Origin: Dehalococcoidia bacterium
GTDB taxonomy: Bacteria; Chloroflexota; Dehalococcoidia; Tepidiformales; Tepidiformaceae
Assembly (NCBI GenBank): GCA_020850615.1
Contig: JADZEI010000030.1
Location: 1 to 37,640 of the forward strand
Length of the DNA: 37,640 bases
Direction: 5' to 3'
This document shows, piece by piece, positions 15,842 to 23,178 of this stretch. The notes beneath the pieces are model-generated. The model did no database searches. It was given only the letters and a program-made list of their open reading frames with translations, and was not told where the DNA came from. The first letter of the stretch is position 1. Every line of letters starts with the position of its first letter. The translations under genes and the position numbers were made by a program.

Positions 15842-16693
15842 ATGAACCCCCACGGCCCCATCCTCGTCCCCCTCGACGGTTCGAAGAACGCTGAAAACGC
15901 GGTACCAGTCGCCGCCAGGATCGCCAAAATGCGGCGCCTGCCGGTGCGCTTCATCCACGTCGTCGACGAACACCTGGCGCGCTCGAAAGAGGGCATGGAC
16001 GATGCGCGCGAGCTCTTCGCCGCCTACGCCGGCGACCTCGCCGCGCGCTACAGCGTCGACCTCGGCGAAGGCGGCATCGAGTTCGGCGTCGGCGACCCGG
16101 CGCGCGTCATCCTCCACACGGCGGAGTCGTGCAGCGAGATCGTCATCGCCACCCACGGGCGCGGCGGCTTCCGCGCGGCCTTCATCGGCAGCGTCGCGGA
16201 CAAGGTCATCCGTGGCGCCCAGCAGCCCATCATCGCCGTCCCGGGGACGTCCCGGATCGAGGACTTCGGCGAGGGGCCGGTGCTCATCGCGGTCGATGGC
16301 AGCGAGTCCTCCGCGCGGGCGCTGAGCGCGGGGCGCGAGTTCGCGACACAGGCGAGCCTTGGCGTGGTCCTCGTGCGGGCCTTCAGCGCGCCGCCGCCGG
16401 TCGGCGTGGAGTTCGCCTATTACCCGCCCGACTTCAACGCGACGCTCGAACAGGCGGCATTCGACTACCTCGAGGAGGTGGCCCAGCCCGGCGAACGGAA
16501 GGTCGTGATCAACGGCAATGCCGCGAGCGCCATCGTCCAGGTCGCGAAGGAGCTGAAGGCCGCGATCGTCGTCATCGCCTCGAGCGGCAAGTCCCTCCCG
16601 AAGCGCTTCGCGATGGGCAGCACCACCGACCGGGTCCTCCATTCGCTGCGACGCCCGATGCTGATCGTCCCGCCGCCCGAGAGCGAGGCCTGA
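15842..16693 (+). CDS. Tandem universal stress protein (two Usp domains)
   Basis: A 283-residue protein with two UspA domains. Domain 1 starts PILVPLDGSKNAENA and ends with the ATP-loop pattern ATHGRGGFRAAFIGSV; domain 2 starts VLIAVDGSESSARA and ends IASSGKSLPKRFAMGST. Both retain H/S-G-9x-G-S, so nucleotide binding is likely. GGAAGG precedes the ATG. The 238-bp gap before it (15604-15841) has no gene or clear promoter that I can see. A single-domain Usp gene follows 46 nt later. Confidence 0.92.
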   Translation: MNPHGPILVPLDGSKNAENAVPVAARIAKMRRLPVRFIHVVDEHLARSKEGMDDARELFAAYAGDLAARYSVDLGEGGIEFGVGDPARVILHTAESCSEIVIATHGRGGFRAAFIGSVADKVIRGAQQPIIAVPGTSRIEDFGEGPVLIAVDGSESSARALSAGREFATQASLGVVLVRAFSAPPPVGVEFAYYPPDFNATLEQAAFDYLEEVAQPGERKVVINGNAASAIVQVAKELKAAIVVIASSGKSLPKRFAMGSTTDRVLHSLRRPMLIVPPPESEA

Positions 16694-16739
16694 GCGCATT
16701 CCGGGACCTGGCGTCCCCCACCCGGAAGGAGTAGCTGCG

Positions 16740-17246
16740 ATGAAAGTCCTGGTACCACTCGATGGCGCGGAGCTGCTGGACATGGCGATCCCGGCGGCGA
16801 AGCGGTTGCTCTCCGCCGTGCCCGGTGCGGAGCTCCACCTGCTCCAGGTGCTGGACCCGCGCAAGGTGCACGGCATCGCCGAGCCGGAGCTCGTCGCGCC
16901 GTCGGCCGCGAGCGCCCAGGGCCCGACGATCACCGCGGTGGGCCCGCGCGTCGTCGAGAGCCACGGCGAGGCGCTGGAACGCCAGCACGCCGAGAGCTAC
17001 GAATGGCTCGAGCAGGTCGCCCTGCGCGAGTTCCCGGGTGAGGCCGCGTTCACCCACGCCGTCTGGGCGAAGAAGCCCGCAGACCGCATCGTCGAAGCCG
17101 CGAAGGAGATGGATGCCGACATCATCGTGATGGCCACGCATGGCCGCACCGGCATCGCCCACTTCGTCAATGGCAGTGTCACGGAAGAGGTCATCCGGCT
17201 GAGTGGACGCCCCGTCCTCGTCGTCGGCCCTTCCTACACGGCCTGA
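16740..17246 (+). CDS. Universal stress protein, single domain
   Basis: A 168-residue UspA protein beginning MKVLVPLDGAELLDMAIPAAKRLL and ending with the ATP loop MATHGRTGIAHFVNGSVTEEVI. An extended segment of about 45 residues in the middle (about residues 45-95) is longer than in the minimal fold. GGAAGGAG (16724-16731) supports the start. It is probably in an operon with the two-domain Usp before it. Members of this family are induced by stress and bind ATP; a specific role cannot be assigned. Confidence 0.92.
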   Translation: MKVLVPLDGAELLDMAIPAAKRLLSAVPGAELHLLQVLDPRKVHGIAEPELVAPSAASAQGPTITAVGPRVVESHGEALERQHAESYEWLEQVALREFPGEAAFTHAVWAKKPADRIVEAAKEMDADIIVMATHGRTGIAHFVNGSVTEEVIRLSGRPVLVVGPSYTA

Positions 17247-17300
17247 TCGAGCCCTCAACGCACCGAGTCGCCAGGCGGTGCGAGGGAACTTCTCCGGGCG

Positions 17301-17328
17301 GCCGGCCCCTTGTCCGTTCAGGGCCGGC
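17301..17328. terminator. Hairpin downstream of the Usp operon
   Basis: GCCGGCCC (17301-17308) and GGGCCGGC (17321-17328) form an 8-bp perfect stem with a 12-nt loop, 55 bp after the Usp stop. There is no T-run, so its role as a terminator is tentative. Confidence 0.4.
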
Positions 17329-17388
17329 TGCCCCCTCCTGGCGCCGGGCGGGTTCGACACCACCGCGGTACCCGCCGAGAATGGCCGG

Positions 17389-18210
17389 GTGCTGCCCGAA
17401 GCGATCTTTCTCCCCGATGGTGACCGTTTCCTCCCGACCGAAGGCGCCGCCTCTCCCTGGGGGCCGGGGCTGCTGCACGGCGGGCCGCCGGCGGGGCTCC
17501 TCGCCCGCGCCATAGAACGCGCCGCGGACCCCGAACTGCACCCGGTCCGCCTGACGATCGACCTCTTCCGCCCGGTGCCGCGCCAGCCGCTCACCTGCCG
17601 CGTGGCGCACCTGCGCACGGGCAAGCGGATCGCCGTCATCGAAGCGGCACTCATCGCCGATGGGGTCGAAGTCGCACGGGCGACGGGCCTCCTGCTGCGC
17701 CCCAGCTCGATCAGGCTCTCGCCGGACGTGATGCCGCCGCCTCCGCGGATCGAGCACCACGTAGGCGTGCCGGCGCTGCCGCTCGTGGAGGCGCTTCGCA
17801 TCGGCGCGCGCGAAGACCCGGGCGTGCCCATGCTGCCCGGCTTCCATTCGACCGTGGAGGCGCGGCGGGTCAGCGGCGGCGCGGGCACGGGCAAGGGCAC
17901 CGCCTGGATCCGCATCCCGGTCCCGTTCGTGGCGGGCGAAGAAACGAGCCCGCTGGTGCGCGTCGCGGCCACCGCGGACTTCGGCAACGGGCTCGGGCAC
18001 ATCCGCCCCTCCGAGACCGCGGGCTTCATCAACGCCGACATCACGCTCTACCTGCACCGGCTCCCCGCGGGCGAGTGGATCTGCCTCGAAACGGCGGCGT
18101 CGGCCCAGGAGCACGGCCTCGGCCTCGTCGAATCGATCATCCACGACCCCGAGGGCCCCGTCGGCCGCGTCGACCAGGCGATCATGGTGAACCAGCGCCA
18201 CTCCGGCTGA
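17389..18210 (+). CDS. Acyl-CoA thioesterase-like (TesB/TE4-type) protein
   Basis: A 273-residue double-hotdog protein. The sequence near the N-terminus (GDRFLPTEGAASPWGPGLLHGGPPAGLLARAIER) is a conserved feature of thioesterase superfamily proteins in actinobacteria and Chloroflexota; VRLTIDLFRPVPRQPLTCRVAHLRTGKRIAVIEA follows, and the second hotdog ends with WICLETAASAQEHGLGLVES. The frame is open from 17203, but GTG 17389 is chosen because GAGAAT (17377-17382) ends exactly 6 nt before it and because the family starts there. Its 3' end overlaps the convergent MFS gene by 29 bp. Substrate unknown. Confidence 0.82.
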   Translation: MLPEAIFLPDGDRFLPTEGAASPWGPGLLHGGPPAGLLARAIERAADPELHPVRLTIDLFRPVPRQPLTCRVAHLRTGKRIAVIEAALIADGVEVARATGLLLRPSSIRLSPDVMPPPPRIEHHVGVPALPLVEALRIGAREDPGVPMLPGFHSTVEARRVSGGAGTGKGTAWIRIPVPFVAGEETSPLVRVAATADFGNGLGHIRPSETAGFINADITLYLHRLPAGEWICLETAASAQEHGLGLVESIIHDPEGPVGRVDQAIMVNQRHSG

Positions 18211-19432
18211 GCGGCCCCGGGTGCCCGCGCAGAGCGAGCCACCCGGCCAGCGCCGTGACCATCAGCACGACCGCGGAGATGCGAAACGCGAGCTGGTACG
18301 TCTCCGGGTCCGACCCCACGGCGCCGACGACGGCCGGGCCGGCCGCGCGCCCGGCGGCGAGGAGGAGCGCCTGGATGCCGATCAGGCGGCCGAAGAAGGG
18401 CCCGTCGAACCATTCGGACATCACGAGCGCGCGGAGCGGGTAGACCGCACCGAAGACGGCGCCGAACACGGCCACGTACACCCAGACCTGCCACCAGTGC
18501 GCCGCGGAGCTCGCGATCCAGGCCGCGAGCCCGAGGAGGACCAGGCAGACGGCCAGCAGCGGCGAGCTCGGCGCACGCCCGGACAGCGCTGGCAGGATGA
18601 GCCGGGCCGGCAGGCTGACGATGCCGGTAATGGCGACGGCGGCCGCCACCGAGGACGGCTCGAAGCCGCGTGTTTCGAGCTGGGCGACCATGTGGAAGGA
18701 GAAGCCGCTGAGTGCGGCAGTGGCGGCGAAGAACGCCAGGGAGAACGCCCAGAACCGGGGCGTCGTGTTCCGCAGCCCGGCCACCGTCTCGCGGAGGAAC
18801 GACGCGCGGCCACGCGCAGCCCTTGCCGGCGGGCCCGCGGGCAGCAGGGGAGGCACCAGCAGGCCCACGGCGAGCAGGATGACGCCCAGCACGACGGTGG
18901 CCTCGCGCCACTCGAGCGCGTCCACCAGCCAGCGGGTGAGCGGCGTGAAGATGGTCACCGAGAAGCCGCTCAGGAGTGTGAGCACGCCGTAGGCGCGCGG
19001 CCGCTGGAATGGTTCGAACCAGCGGTTCATGAGCACGTAGACCGGCTCGTAGAAGGTGGCCGCCATGGCCGGGCCGAGGACGCAGGCGGACACTGCCAGC
19101 ACCTGCCACGGCTCCTGGCAGGCGGCGAGCAGCGCCAGGCCGGCGCAACCCAGGGCCGCACCACCGGCCATCAACCGCCGCGTGCCCCAGATGTCCGCGA
19201 CCGTCCCCGCCGGGATGGCGATGACGCCGGAGACGAGGAGCCCGAGCGCGAACCCGCCGGAGACGACGCCCCGGCCGAACGTCCCCCCTGCGGCGGATTC
19301 GGTGACGAGCACGCTGAAGGCGTAGGAAAGGGTGCCGTAGCTGGTGTTGATGAAGCAGGCGGCGAGGGCGACCGGCAGCCAGCGGCGGACGAAGGAGAGC
19401 TCGCTGGCCTGGGCGGCGGTATGGCTCGTCAT
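18182..19432 (-). CDS. MFS transporter
   Basis: A 416-residue major facilitator with about 12 hydrophobic spans. The loop 2-3 motif (GTVADIWGTRRLM) is visible after the second span, and the N-terminal sequence (LPVALAACFINTSYGTLSYAFSVLV) resembles the oxalate/formate-monocarboxylate group (OFA/MCT-like). The substrate is not defined. ATG 19432 is chosen at the first plausible start; no SD is seen, and TATCGT about 20 nt upstream is a possible -10. The stop lies inside the end of the convergent thioesterase gene. Confidence 0.87.
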   Translation of the reverse strand: MTSHTAAQASELSFVRRWLPVALAACFINTSYGTLSYAFSVLVTESAAGGTFGRGVVSGGFALGLLVSGVIAIPAGTVADIWGTRRLMAGGAALGCAGLALLAACQEPWQVLAVSACVLGPAMAATFYEPVYVLMNRWFEPFQRPRAYGVLTLLSGFSVTIFTPLTRWLVDALEWREATVVLGVILLAVGLLVPPLLPAGPPARAARGRASFLRETVAGLRNTTPRFWAFSLAFFAATAALSGFSFHMVAQLETRGFEPSSVAAAVAITGIVSLPARLILPALSGRAPSSPLLAVCLVLLGLAAWIASSAAHWWQVWVYVAVFGAVFGAVYPLRALVMSEWFDGPFFGRLIGIQALLLAAGRAAGPAVVGAVGSDPETYQLAFRISAVVLMVTALAGWLALRGHPGPLSRSGAGSP

Positions 19433-19641
19433 CGTAAAAAACCGATGGAGCGACGATACGGCGCACCGAGCAGGCACGTCAACCGGCCCGGGCCGGCGAC
19501 GGGTGCCCACCGACGCCTTCACGCCTCGAGCGCGCAGCTCTGGCGAGGCGCCGGTCGTCCGTCCTCGCGAAAATCGAAATCGAAAATCGCGGGGCTGCGT
19601 GGCCCGGGGGACGGCGCCTCTACGCCTGCGTTAAACCACGA

Positions 19642-19661
19642 GGCCCGGCGCAGGCCGGGCC
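19642..19661. terminator. Hairpin after the response regulator
   Basis: GGCCCGGC (19642-19649) and GCCGGGCC (19654-19661), loop GCAG, lies about 40 bp past the stop of the response regulator (minus strand). The gap 19433-19702 also holds an AT-rich stretch (19566-19591) made of CGAAAAT/CGAAAT units between CGCGA and TCGCG. Confidence 0.5.
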
Positions 19662-19702
19662 CCAGGAGGAGAGACTGGAGACAGTGCCGGGGGACGGGAC
19701 GT

Positions 19703-20494
19703 TCAGCCAGCCAGGACGCCGTCGTCGCCGCCGAAGTTCGCGAGCATTTTCTCGGCTTCTTCGACGCTTTCGAGGCGGACGATCCCCTTGCGGATGGCGT
19801 AGCGGATGAGGTCCGTGCGGTTGCGGGCGTGCAGCTTGGCCATGATGTGGGCCTTGTGCGCTTCGACGGTCTTGACGCTGATGAAGAGCGCGTTCGCGAT
19901 GCCCTGGTTGGTGTACCCCTCGGCGATGAGCTGGAGGACTTCCCGCTCGCGGGAGGTGAGGGCTTCCACGCCGGTGCGCTGGTCGGAGCGCTTCGCCTGG
20001 TAGAGCACCTCGGCAAGGTCGAAGCCTTCGCTCAGGGCGCTGGAGAAGTAGCTGTTGCCGCGGTGGACGGTCTGGATGGCGAGGACGAGCTCGGAGACGT
20101 CGGACTTCTTGATGATGTAGCCGGAGGCCCCGGAACGGAGCGCTTCGAGCAACTGGTCCTCGTCGACGAAGCCGCTGAGCATGACGACGCGGGTGCTCGG
20201 GCTGGAGCGGCGGATCTGGCGGGTGGCCTCGAGGCCGTTGAGGCCGGGCATGACGACGTCCATGAGGACGACGTCGGGGTTGAGCTTTTCCACCGCCTGC
20301 ACGGCTTCGCGGCCGTTTTCGACGTCACCGACGACCTCGAGCTCGGGCTGGCTTTCGAGCAGCATGCGCAGGGCCTGGCGAATGACGGCGTGGTCGTCCA
20401 CCAGGAGGATGCGGATCGGCGCGCGGCCGTTCACAGAGCCATTCGAGGAAACCGCGGCCCGGGTAAGGGGGCGGCCGGTGCGGGATGGGTTCAT
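19703..20494 (-). CDS. NarL/LuxR-type response regulator (orphan)
   Basis: A 263-residue two-component response regulator. Residues 1-26 are an unusual basic, low-complexity extension. The receiver domain follows, with acidic pair D33-D34, phosphoacceptor D79 (LMDVVMPGLNG) and conserved Lys at about 129. A LuxR HTH spans about 180-225 (LTSREREVLQLIAEGYTNQGIANALFISVKTVEAHKAHIMAKL). A short C-terminal tail follows. ATG 20494 has GGAGGAG upstream. No histidine kinase is next to it, so the partner is encoded elsewhere. The gap upstream (20495-20769) is rich in repeats of AGGGTT/AACCCT. Confidence 0.93.
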   Translation of the reverse strand: MNPSRTGRPLTRAAVSSNGSVNGRAPIRILLVDDHAVIRQALRMLLESQPELEVVGDVENGREAVQAVEKLNPDVVLMDVVMPGLNGLEATRQIRRSSPSTRVVMLSGFVDEDQLLEALRSGASGYIIKKSDVSELVLAIQTVHRGNSYFSSALSEGFDLAEVLYQAKRSDQRTGVEALTSREREVLQLIAEGYTNQGIANALFISVKTVEAHKAHIMAKLHARNRTDLIRYAIRKGIVRLESVEEAEKMLANFGGDDGVLAG

Positions 20495-20633
20495 GGGTGC
20501 TCCTCCGGACGGGTTCCCTGCGTGTGCTCCCTGCTCCTCGGCGGCTGGTCCCCGTTGGTCCTCTGGAGTGGGCGGCGGCTGGAAAACCCTTACAACACCC
20601 TGAAGTTTAGGCCCTCCAGCGGGGGGTCGTATC

Positions 20634-20656
20634 AGGGTTCACCCTTATAGAACCCT
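20634..20656. promoter_or_regulatory. Inverted repeat upstream of the response regulator
   Basis: AGGGTTC (20634-20640) and GAACCCT (20650-20656) form a perfect 7-bp inverted repeat with a 9-nt spacer containing TATAAG on the minus strand, about 140 bp upstream of ATG 20494. An operator or autoregulatory site is possible; further AACCCT-like copies are in the same gap. Confidence 0.4.
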
Positions 20657-20714
20657 CTCCGTAACCCCGTGAAACCGGGCCGCAACTCCCCCGCGACCCG
20701 GGACTTTACCCGGC

Positions 20715-20756
20715 ACGGCCCGGCGGTACCCCATTAGGGCAGCTCCGCCGGGCCGT
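20715..20756. terminator. Hairpin after the ABM-like gene
   Basis: ACGGCCCGGCGG (20715-20726) and CCGCCGGGCCGT (20745-20756) form a perfect 12-bp stem with an 18-nt loop, directly after the ABM-like gene on the minus strand. TTT follows only in the plus direction. Confidence 0.55.
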
Positions 20757-20769
20757 TTGGTCCCTGGCG

Positions 20770-21057
20770 TTAGACGGTGAAGAAGGCGCGCTCGACGTGC
20801 TTGCCGTCGGAGAGCAGGTTGATCTCGGAGCGGAGGTGGAGGATGTGGTCGGTGTTGGCGGCCTGCTCGGCGGAGTTCTCGTCGCGATAGATGGCCATGC
20901 GCGCCACTTCGCCGGAGTTGTCGTGCGGCTTGAGGACGTAGCTCTCGACGCAGCCCTCGGCTTCGGCGACGGCGGCGGCGAGCTTGCGCATGACCTCTTC
21001 GATGTTCTTTTCCTCCCCGCGGCGCGGGGTCACGATCGAGATACGGACGTACGGCAT
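20770..21057 (-). CDS. Dimeric alpha-beta barrel (ABM-like) protein
   Basis: A 95-residue protein of the antibiotic-biosynthesis-monooxygenase-like fold: YVRISIVTPRRGEEKNIEEVMRKLAAAVAEAEGCVESYVLKPHD gives strand-helix-strand, and GEVARMAIYRDENSAEQA begins the second strand-helix half. These proteins dimerise; some oxidise quinones or degrade haem, most are uncharacterised. No haem-binding histidine pattern is evident. GGAGG lies about 10 nt before the ATG. Separated from the zinc-ribbon gene by a terminator at 21121-21146. Confidence 0.75.
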   Translation of the reverse strand: MPYVRISIVTPRRGEEKNIEEVMRKLAAAVAEAEGCVESYVLKPHDNSGEVARMAIYRDENSAEQAANTDHILHLRSEINLLSDGKHVERAFFTV

Positions 21058-21120
21058 GGTGGCGGCCCTCCCTGTTGGCTCGGCGCATTCTAGTGAACCG
21101 TAGCGCCACGGGAAAAGGGA

Positions 21121-21146
21121 ACGCCCCCGGGGTGTCCCGGGGGCGT
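21121..21146 (-). terminator. Intrinsic terminator of the zinc-ribbon gene
   Basis: ACGCCCCCGGG (21121-21131) and CCCGGGGGCGT (21136-21146) form a perfect 11-bp stem with a GTGT loop. On the minus strand it is followed by TCCCTTTTCCC. It lies about 30 bp past the zinc-ribbon stop. Confidence 0.75.
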
Positions 21147-21174
21147 CACTGATATCGTCTTGAGAAACCGTGGA

Positions 21175-21393
21175 TCAGAGGCGCAGCTTGCCGTGCGAGG
21201 GCTGGCGGCGGCGCTGGCGCTGGGGCAGTGCGGCCTCTTCAGCGGCGAGGTCGACGGGCGGGCTGGTGAGCACTTCGTGCACGTAGCCGCACATGATGCA
21301 GCTACCATAGGTCCCGTGCCAGTCGCGCTCGACGATCATCGAGCCGCGGCACTTGGGGCAAGACTTGGGCGGGGCTTCCTGCAAAGCCGGCAT
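21175..21393 (-). CDS. 72-residue zinc-ribbon protein under a c-di-AMP riboswitch
   Basis: A small protein with one treble Cys pair: C12-P-K-C15 and C32-I-M-C35 (CPKCRGSMIVERDWHGTYGSCIMCGYVHE), a zinc-ribbon fold like those in FmdB or transcription-related proteins. The C-terminal 35 residues are Ala/Glu-rich, then basic. GGAGGG precedes ATG 21393 by about 6 nt. The 5' leader of about 250 nt carries a ydaO-type aptamer (21487-21599). It is followed by its own terminator, so it looks monocistronic. Function unknown; a nucleic-acid-binding or regulatory role is possible. Confidence 0.8.
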   Translation of the reverse strand: MPALQEAPPKSCPKCRGSMIVERDWHGTYGSCIMCGYVHEVLTSPPVDLAAEEAALPQRQRRRQPSHGKLRL

Positions 21394-21486
21394 ACGGTTC
21401 CCTCCTGCGGTCGCAAGCGACGGTTAGTTAGTACGAGTCACTCCTGGGAGCCTCGTCCGCGGGCGTCCTGCCCGCGAGGCCTTCTG

Positions 21487-21599
21487 CTGCGTACGGGGTT
21501 AGCTGACGGGTTCGGGCGGAAGGACGCCCTACCGGCTGAGAGAGGCCGGATTCACCCCGGTAACTGGTTCCCCCGTTGCGCATCAAGCGCATTCCGCAG
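21487..21599 (-). ncRNA. c-di-AMP riboswitch (ydaO/yuaA leader)
   Basis: On the minus strand the conserved blocks appear in the right order: GGGGGAACC, then GGGGTGAATCC, then CCGAACCCGTCAGCTAACC followed by CGTACGC. The outer P1 helix is CTGCG (21599-21595) with CGCAG (21491-21487). These match the RF00379 consensus that binds two c-di-AMP. Downstream of it, GCCTCG-CGGGC and GCCCG-CGGACGAGGC can form a hairpin, and GTCGC-TT-GCGAC lies next to the SD, so translation control is possible; no T-run follows. Confidence 0.92.
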
Positions 21600-21618
21600 T
21601 GCTGTGGTCCCGAGCGCG

Positions 21619-21636
21619 AGTTCGCTCACGCGAACT
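21619..21636 (-). other. Leader hairpin with GNRA loop
   Basis: AGTTCGC-GTGA-GCGAACT on the minus strand is a perfect 7-bp stem closed by a GTGA tetraloop, lying between the promoter (21648-21675) and the aptamer. It may stabilise the 5' end. Confidence 0.55.
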
Positions 21637-21647
21637 TCAATCCGGAC

Positions 21648-21675
21648 GCTATCAATCTGGTGACACGCCTGTCAA
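21648..21675 (-). promoter_or_regulatory. Promoter of the riboswitch transcript
   Basis: On the minus strand a perfect -35 TTGACA (21675-21670) is 16 nt from GATAGC (21653-21648), which matches the -10 weakly. Transcription would start near 21641 and include the full c-di-AMP aptamer. Confidence 0.6.
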
Positions 21676-21894
21676 TAAGTCCTTGGGAATTCCATCACAA
21701 ATTTACCGCCTAGTAAGCATAACAAATAGACCGGCTCCGGGACTTCCCCTACAGCTCACCGGATGCGAGGTCCACCCGGTCCGATTCTATTACCCCAACC
21801 GGCCGCTCCTTCATCACAGCGGGCTGCCCACGCCAGCACAGGATGAACGCCGCGCCCGGGACGTTCGTCACGATCTCCCGGCCGGGCCGGGCGC
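21676..21894. other. 219-bp AT-richer stretch, no gene seen
   Basis: This region, downstream of the GNAT stop on the minus strand and upstream of the riboswitch promoter, is less GC-rich than the rest of the window. I found no RNA gene, no coding frame with a ribosome-binding site and no clear repeat. Confidence 0.5.
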
Positions 21895-22437
21895 TCAGGC
21901 GCGGCCCTGGGCGCGGCAGTCGTACTCCTCGCGGAGCTGGCCCATCGTGACTTCGTCGTCGTAGCGCCCGGCGTAGTAGTAGGACTCGCGCCGCACGCCT
22001 TCGACGACGAAGCCGGCCTTCTCGTAGGTGCGCCGGGCGCGGGCGTTGGCGGCGCTCACGCGGAGCTCGATGCGGTGGAGGTTCATCATCTCGAACCCGA
22101 AGCGGCAGGCGACCCGCACGGTATCGGTGCCGAGCCCGCGGCCGCGCGCCTCCGGGCCGAGGAGGACGGCGAGCTCGGCGCAGCGGTTCTCCGGGCCGAG
22201 CGTCCGCAGGGAGACTTCGCCCGCGGGCTTGCCCGTCGCGCGTTCGAAGACGGCGAAGTGGGCGAGCTGGTAGCCGGGCGCCTGGAGCGGCCGCGAACGG
22301 AGCCCTTCGAGCGAGGACGGGTAGCGGACGCCGTTGAAGCGGATGACGTCGGGGTCTGCGAGCCAGCCGTGCACCTGCTCCCGCTCCTCGCGCTCAGCCG
22401 CGCGCAGATAGACCAGCTCTCCTTCGAGCGGGTTCAT
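21895..22437 (-). CDS. GNAT acetyltransferase, RimJ/RimL-like
   Basis: A 180-residue GNAT of the RimJ/RimL type, typical of enzymes that acetylate N-termini or small amines. The acetyl-CoA loop is LLGPEARGRGLGTDTVRVACRFGFEMMNLHRIEL, and the C-terminal ARARRTYEKAGFVVEGVRRESYYYAGRYDDEVTMGQL is the usual family ending. Its start codon overlaps the stop of the GNAT remnant upstream (ATGA). It forms a GNAT cluster with 22589-23122; the remnant between them shares the YExVGF and GRYVD elements. Confidence 0.9.
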   Translation of the reverse strand: MNPLEGELVYLRAAEREEREQVHGWLADPDVIRFNGVRYPSSLEGLRSRPLQAPGYQLAHFAVFERATGKPAGEVSLRTLGPENRCAELAVLLGPEARGRGLGTDTVRVACRFGFEMMNLHRIELRVSAANARARRTYEKAGFVVEGVRRESYYYAGRYDDEVTMGQLREEYDCRAQGRA

Positions 22438-22592
22438 GCCACATCCTCCACGAGCTCGCCGCGCAGCAGCCCCATGAGCACGCTATCCACGTACCGCCCC
22501 ACCGTGTACGAGGCCTGGCGCAGCGTCCCTTCGCTGCGGAAGCCTACGCGCTCATAAACGTGTCGTGCACGGTGGTTACGCGGCCCGGTCAC
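22434..22592 (-). pseudogene. C-terminal remnant of a third GNAT gene
   Basis: The 159-bp frame encodes only the last 50 or so residues of a RimJ/RimL-like GNAT: N-H-R-A-R-H-V-Y-E-R-V-G-F, then GRYVDSVLMGLLRGELVEDVA. It matches the C-terminus of its neighbour (NDRAQHVYEKVGF, GRYVDVLVMGLLEGEL). Everything upstream, including the acetyl-CoA loop, is missing and is replaced directly by the end of the previous gene, so this looks like a deletion after gene duplication. A GTG at 22592 overlapping the previous stop could still allow translation. Confidence 0.75.
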
Positions 22593-23122
22593 CGGAGCTC
22601 GCCTTCGAGCAGCCCCATGACGAGGACGTCGACGTAGCGCCCGAACTTGAAGTGCGCCTGCCGCCGGCGCGCCTCGACCTTGAACCCGACCTTCTCGTAG
22701 ACGTGCTGGGCACGGTCGTTGCCGGCGAAGACCTCGAGCTCGATGCGGTGGAGGTTCATCATCTCGAAGCCGAAGCGGCAGGCCGTGCGCATCGTGTCGG
22801 TGCCGTAGCCGCGGCCCCAGTATTCCTTGTCACCGATCATGATCCCGAGGTCGCAGGAGCGGTCTTCGGGCACGGCGTTTCGCAGGCTCACGTTGCCGAT
22901 GAGCTGCCCCTCGGCGAGCGTCACCACCGAGAACGTGGCGTTCTGGTAGGTCGACGTGAGCGACGCGAACTCGCGCTCCTGGGCGTGCGAATAGGGGTAG
23001 CGCGCGTTGAGATGCTCGGTCACCTCCGGGTCGTGGATCCAGCGGTGGAAGTACGGCTCGTCTTCGGGTTCGTGCGAGCGGAGCCGGATCAGCTCGCCTT
23101 CGAGCGGTGACTTCGGGGGCAT
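22589..23122 (-). CDS. GNAT acetyltransferase, RimJ/RimL-like
   Basis: A 177-residue GNAT. The N-terminus is LEGELIRLRSHEPEDEPYFHRWIHDPEVTEHLN, the acetyl-CoA loop is IGDKEYWGRGYGTDTMRTACRFGFEMMNLHRIELEV, and the C-terminus is ARRRQAHFKFGRYVDVLVMGLLEG. ATG 23122 has AGGAGAG upstream; the longer frame to 23311 enters rtcB and is rejected. It follows rtcB by 56 nt, with a hairpin between them. It may be co-transcribed with the remnant and the GNAT at 21895. Confidence 0.9.
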   Translation of the reverse strand: MPPKSPLEGELIRLRSHEPEDEPYFHRWIHDPEVTEHLNARYPYSHAQEREFASLTSTYQNATFSVVTLAEGQLIGNVSLRNAVPEDRSCDLGIMIGDKEYWGRGYGTDTMRTACRFGFEMMNLHRIELEVFAGNDRAQHVYEKVGFKVEARRRQAHFKFGRYVDVLVMGLLEGELR

Positions 23123-23145
23123 GTCATCTCTCCTGTTTCGAAACC

Positions 23146-23174
23146 GGGGAGGGGCCACCGCGTGGCCCTCCCCC
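23146..23174 (-). terminator. Hairpin after rtcB
   Basis: GGGGAGG(G)GCCAC and GTGGCCCTCCCC pair with one bulge between the rtcB stop and the next GNAT gene. On the minus strand a short GGTTTCG follows. Partial terminator at best. Confidence 0.45.
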
Positions 23175-23178
23175 GGCG

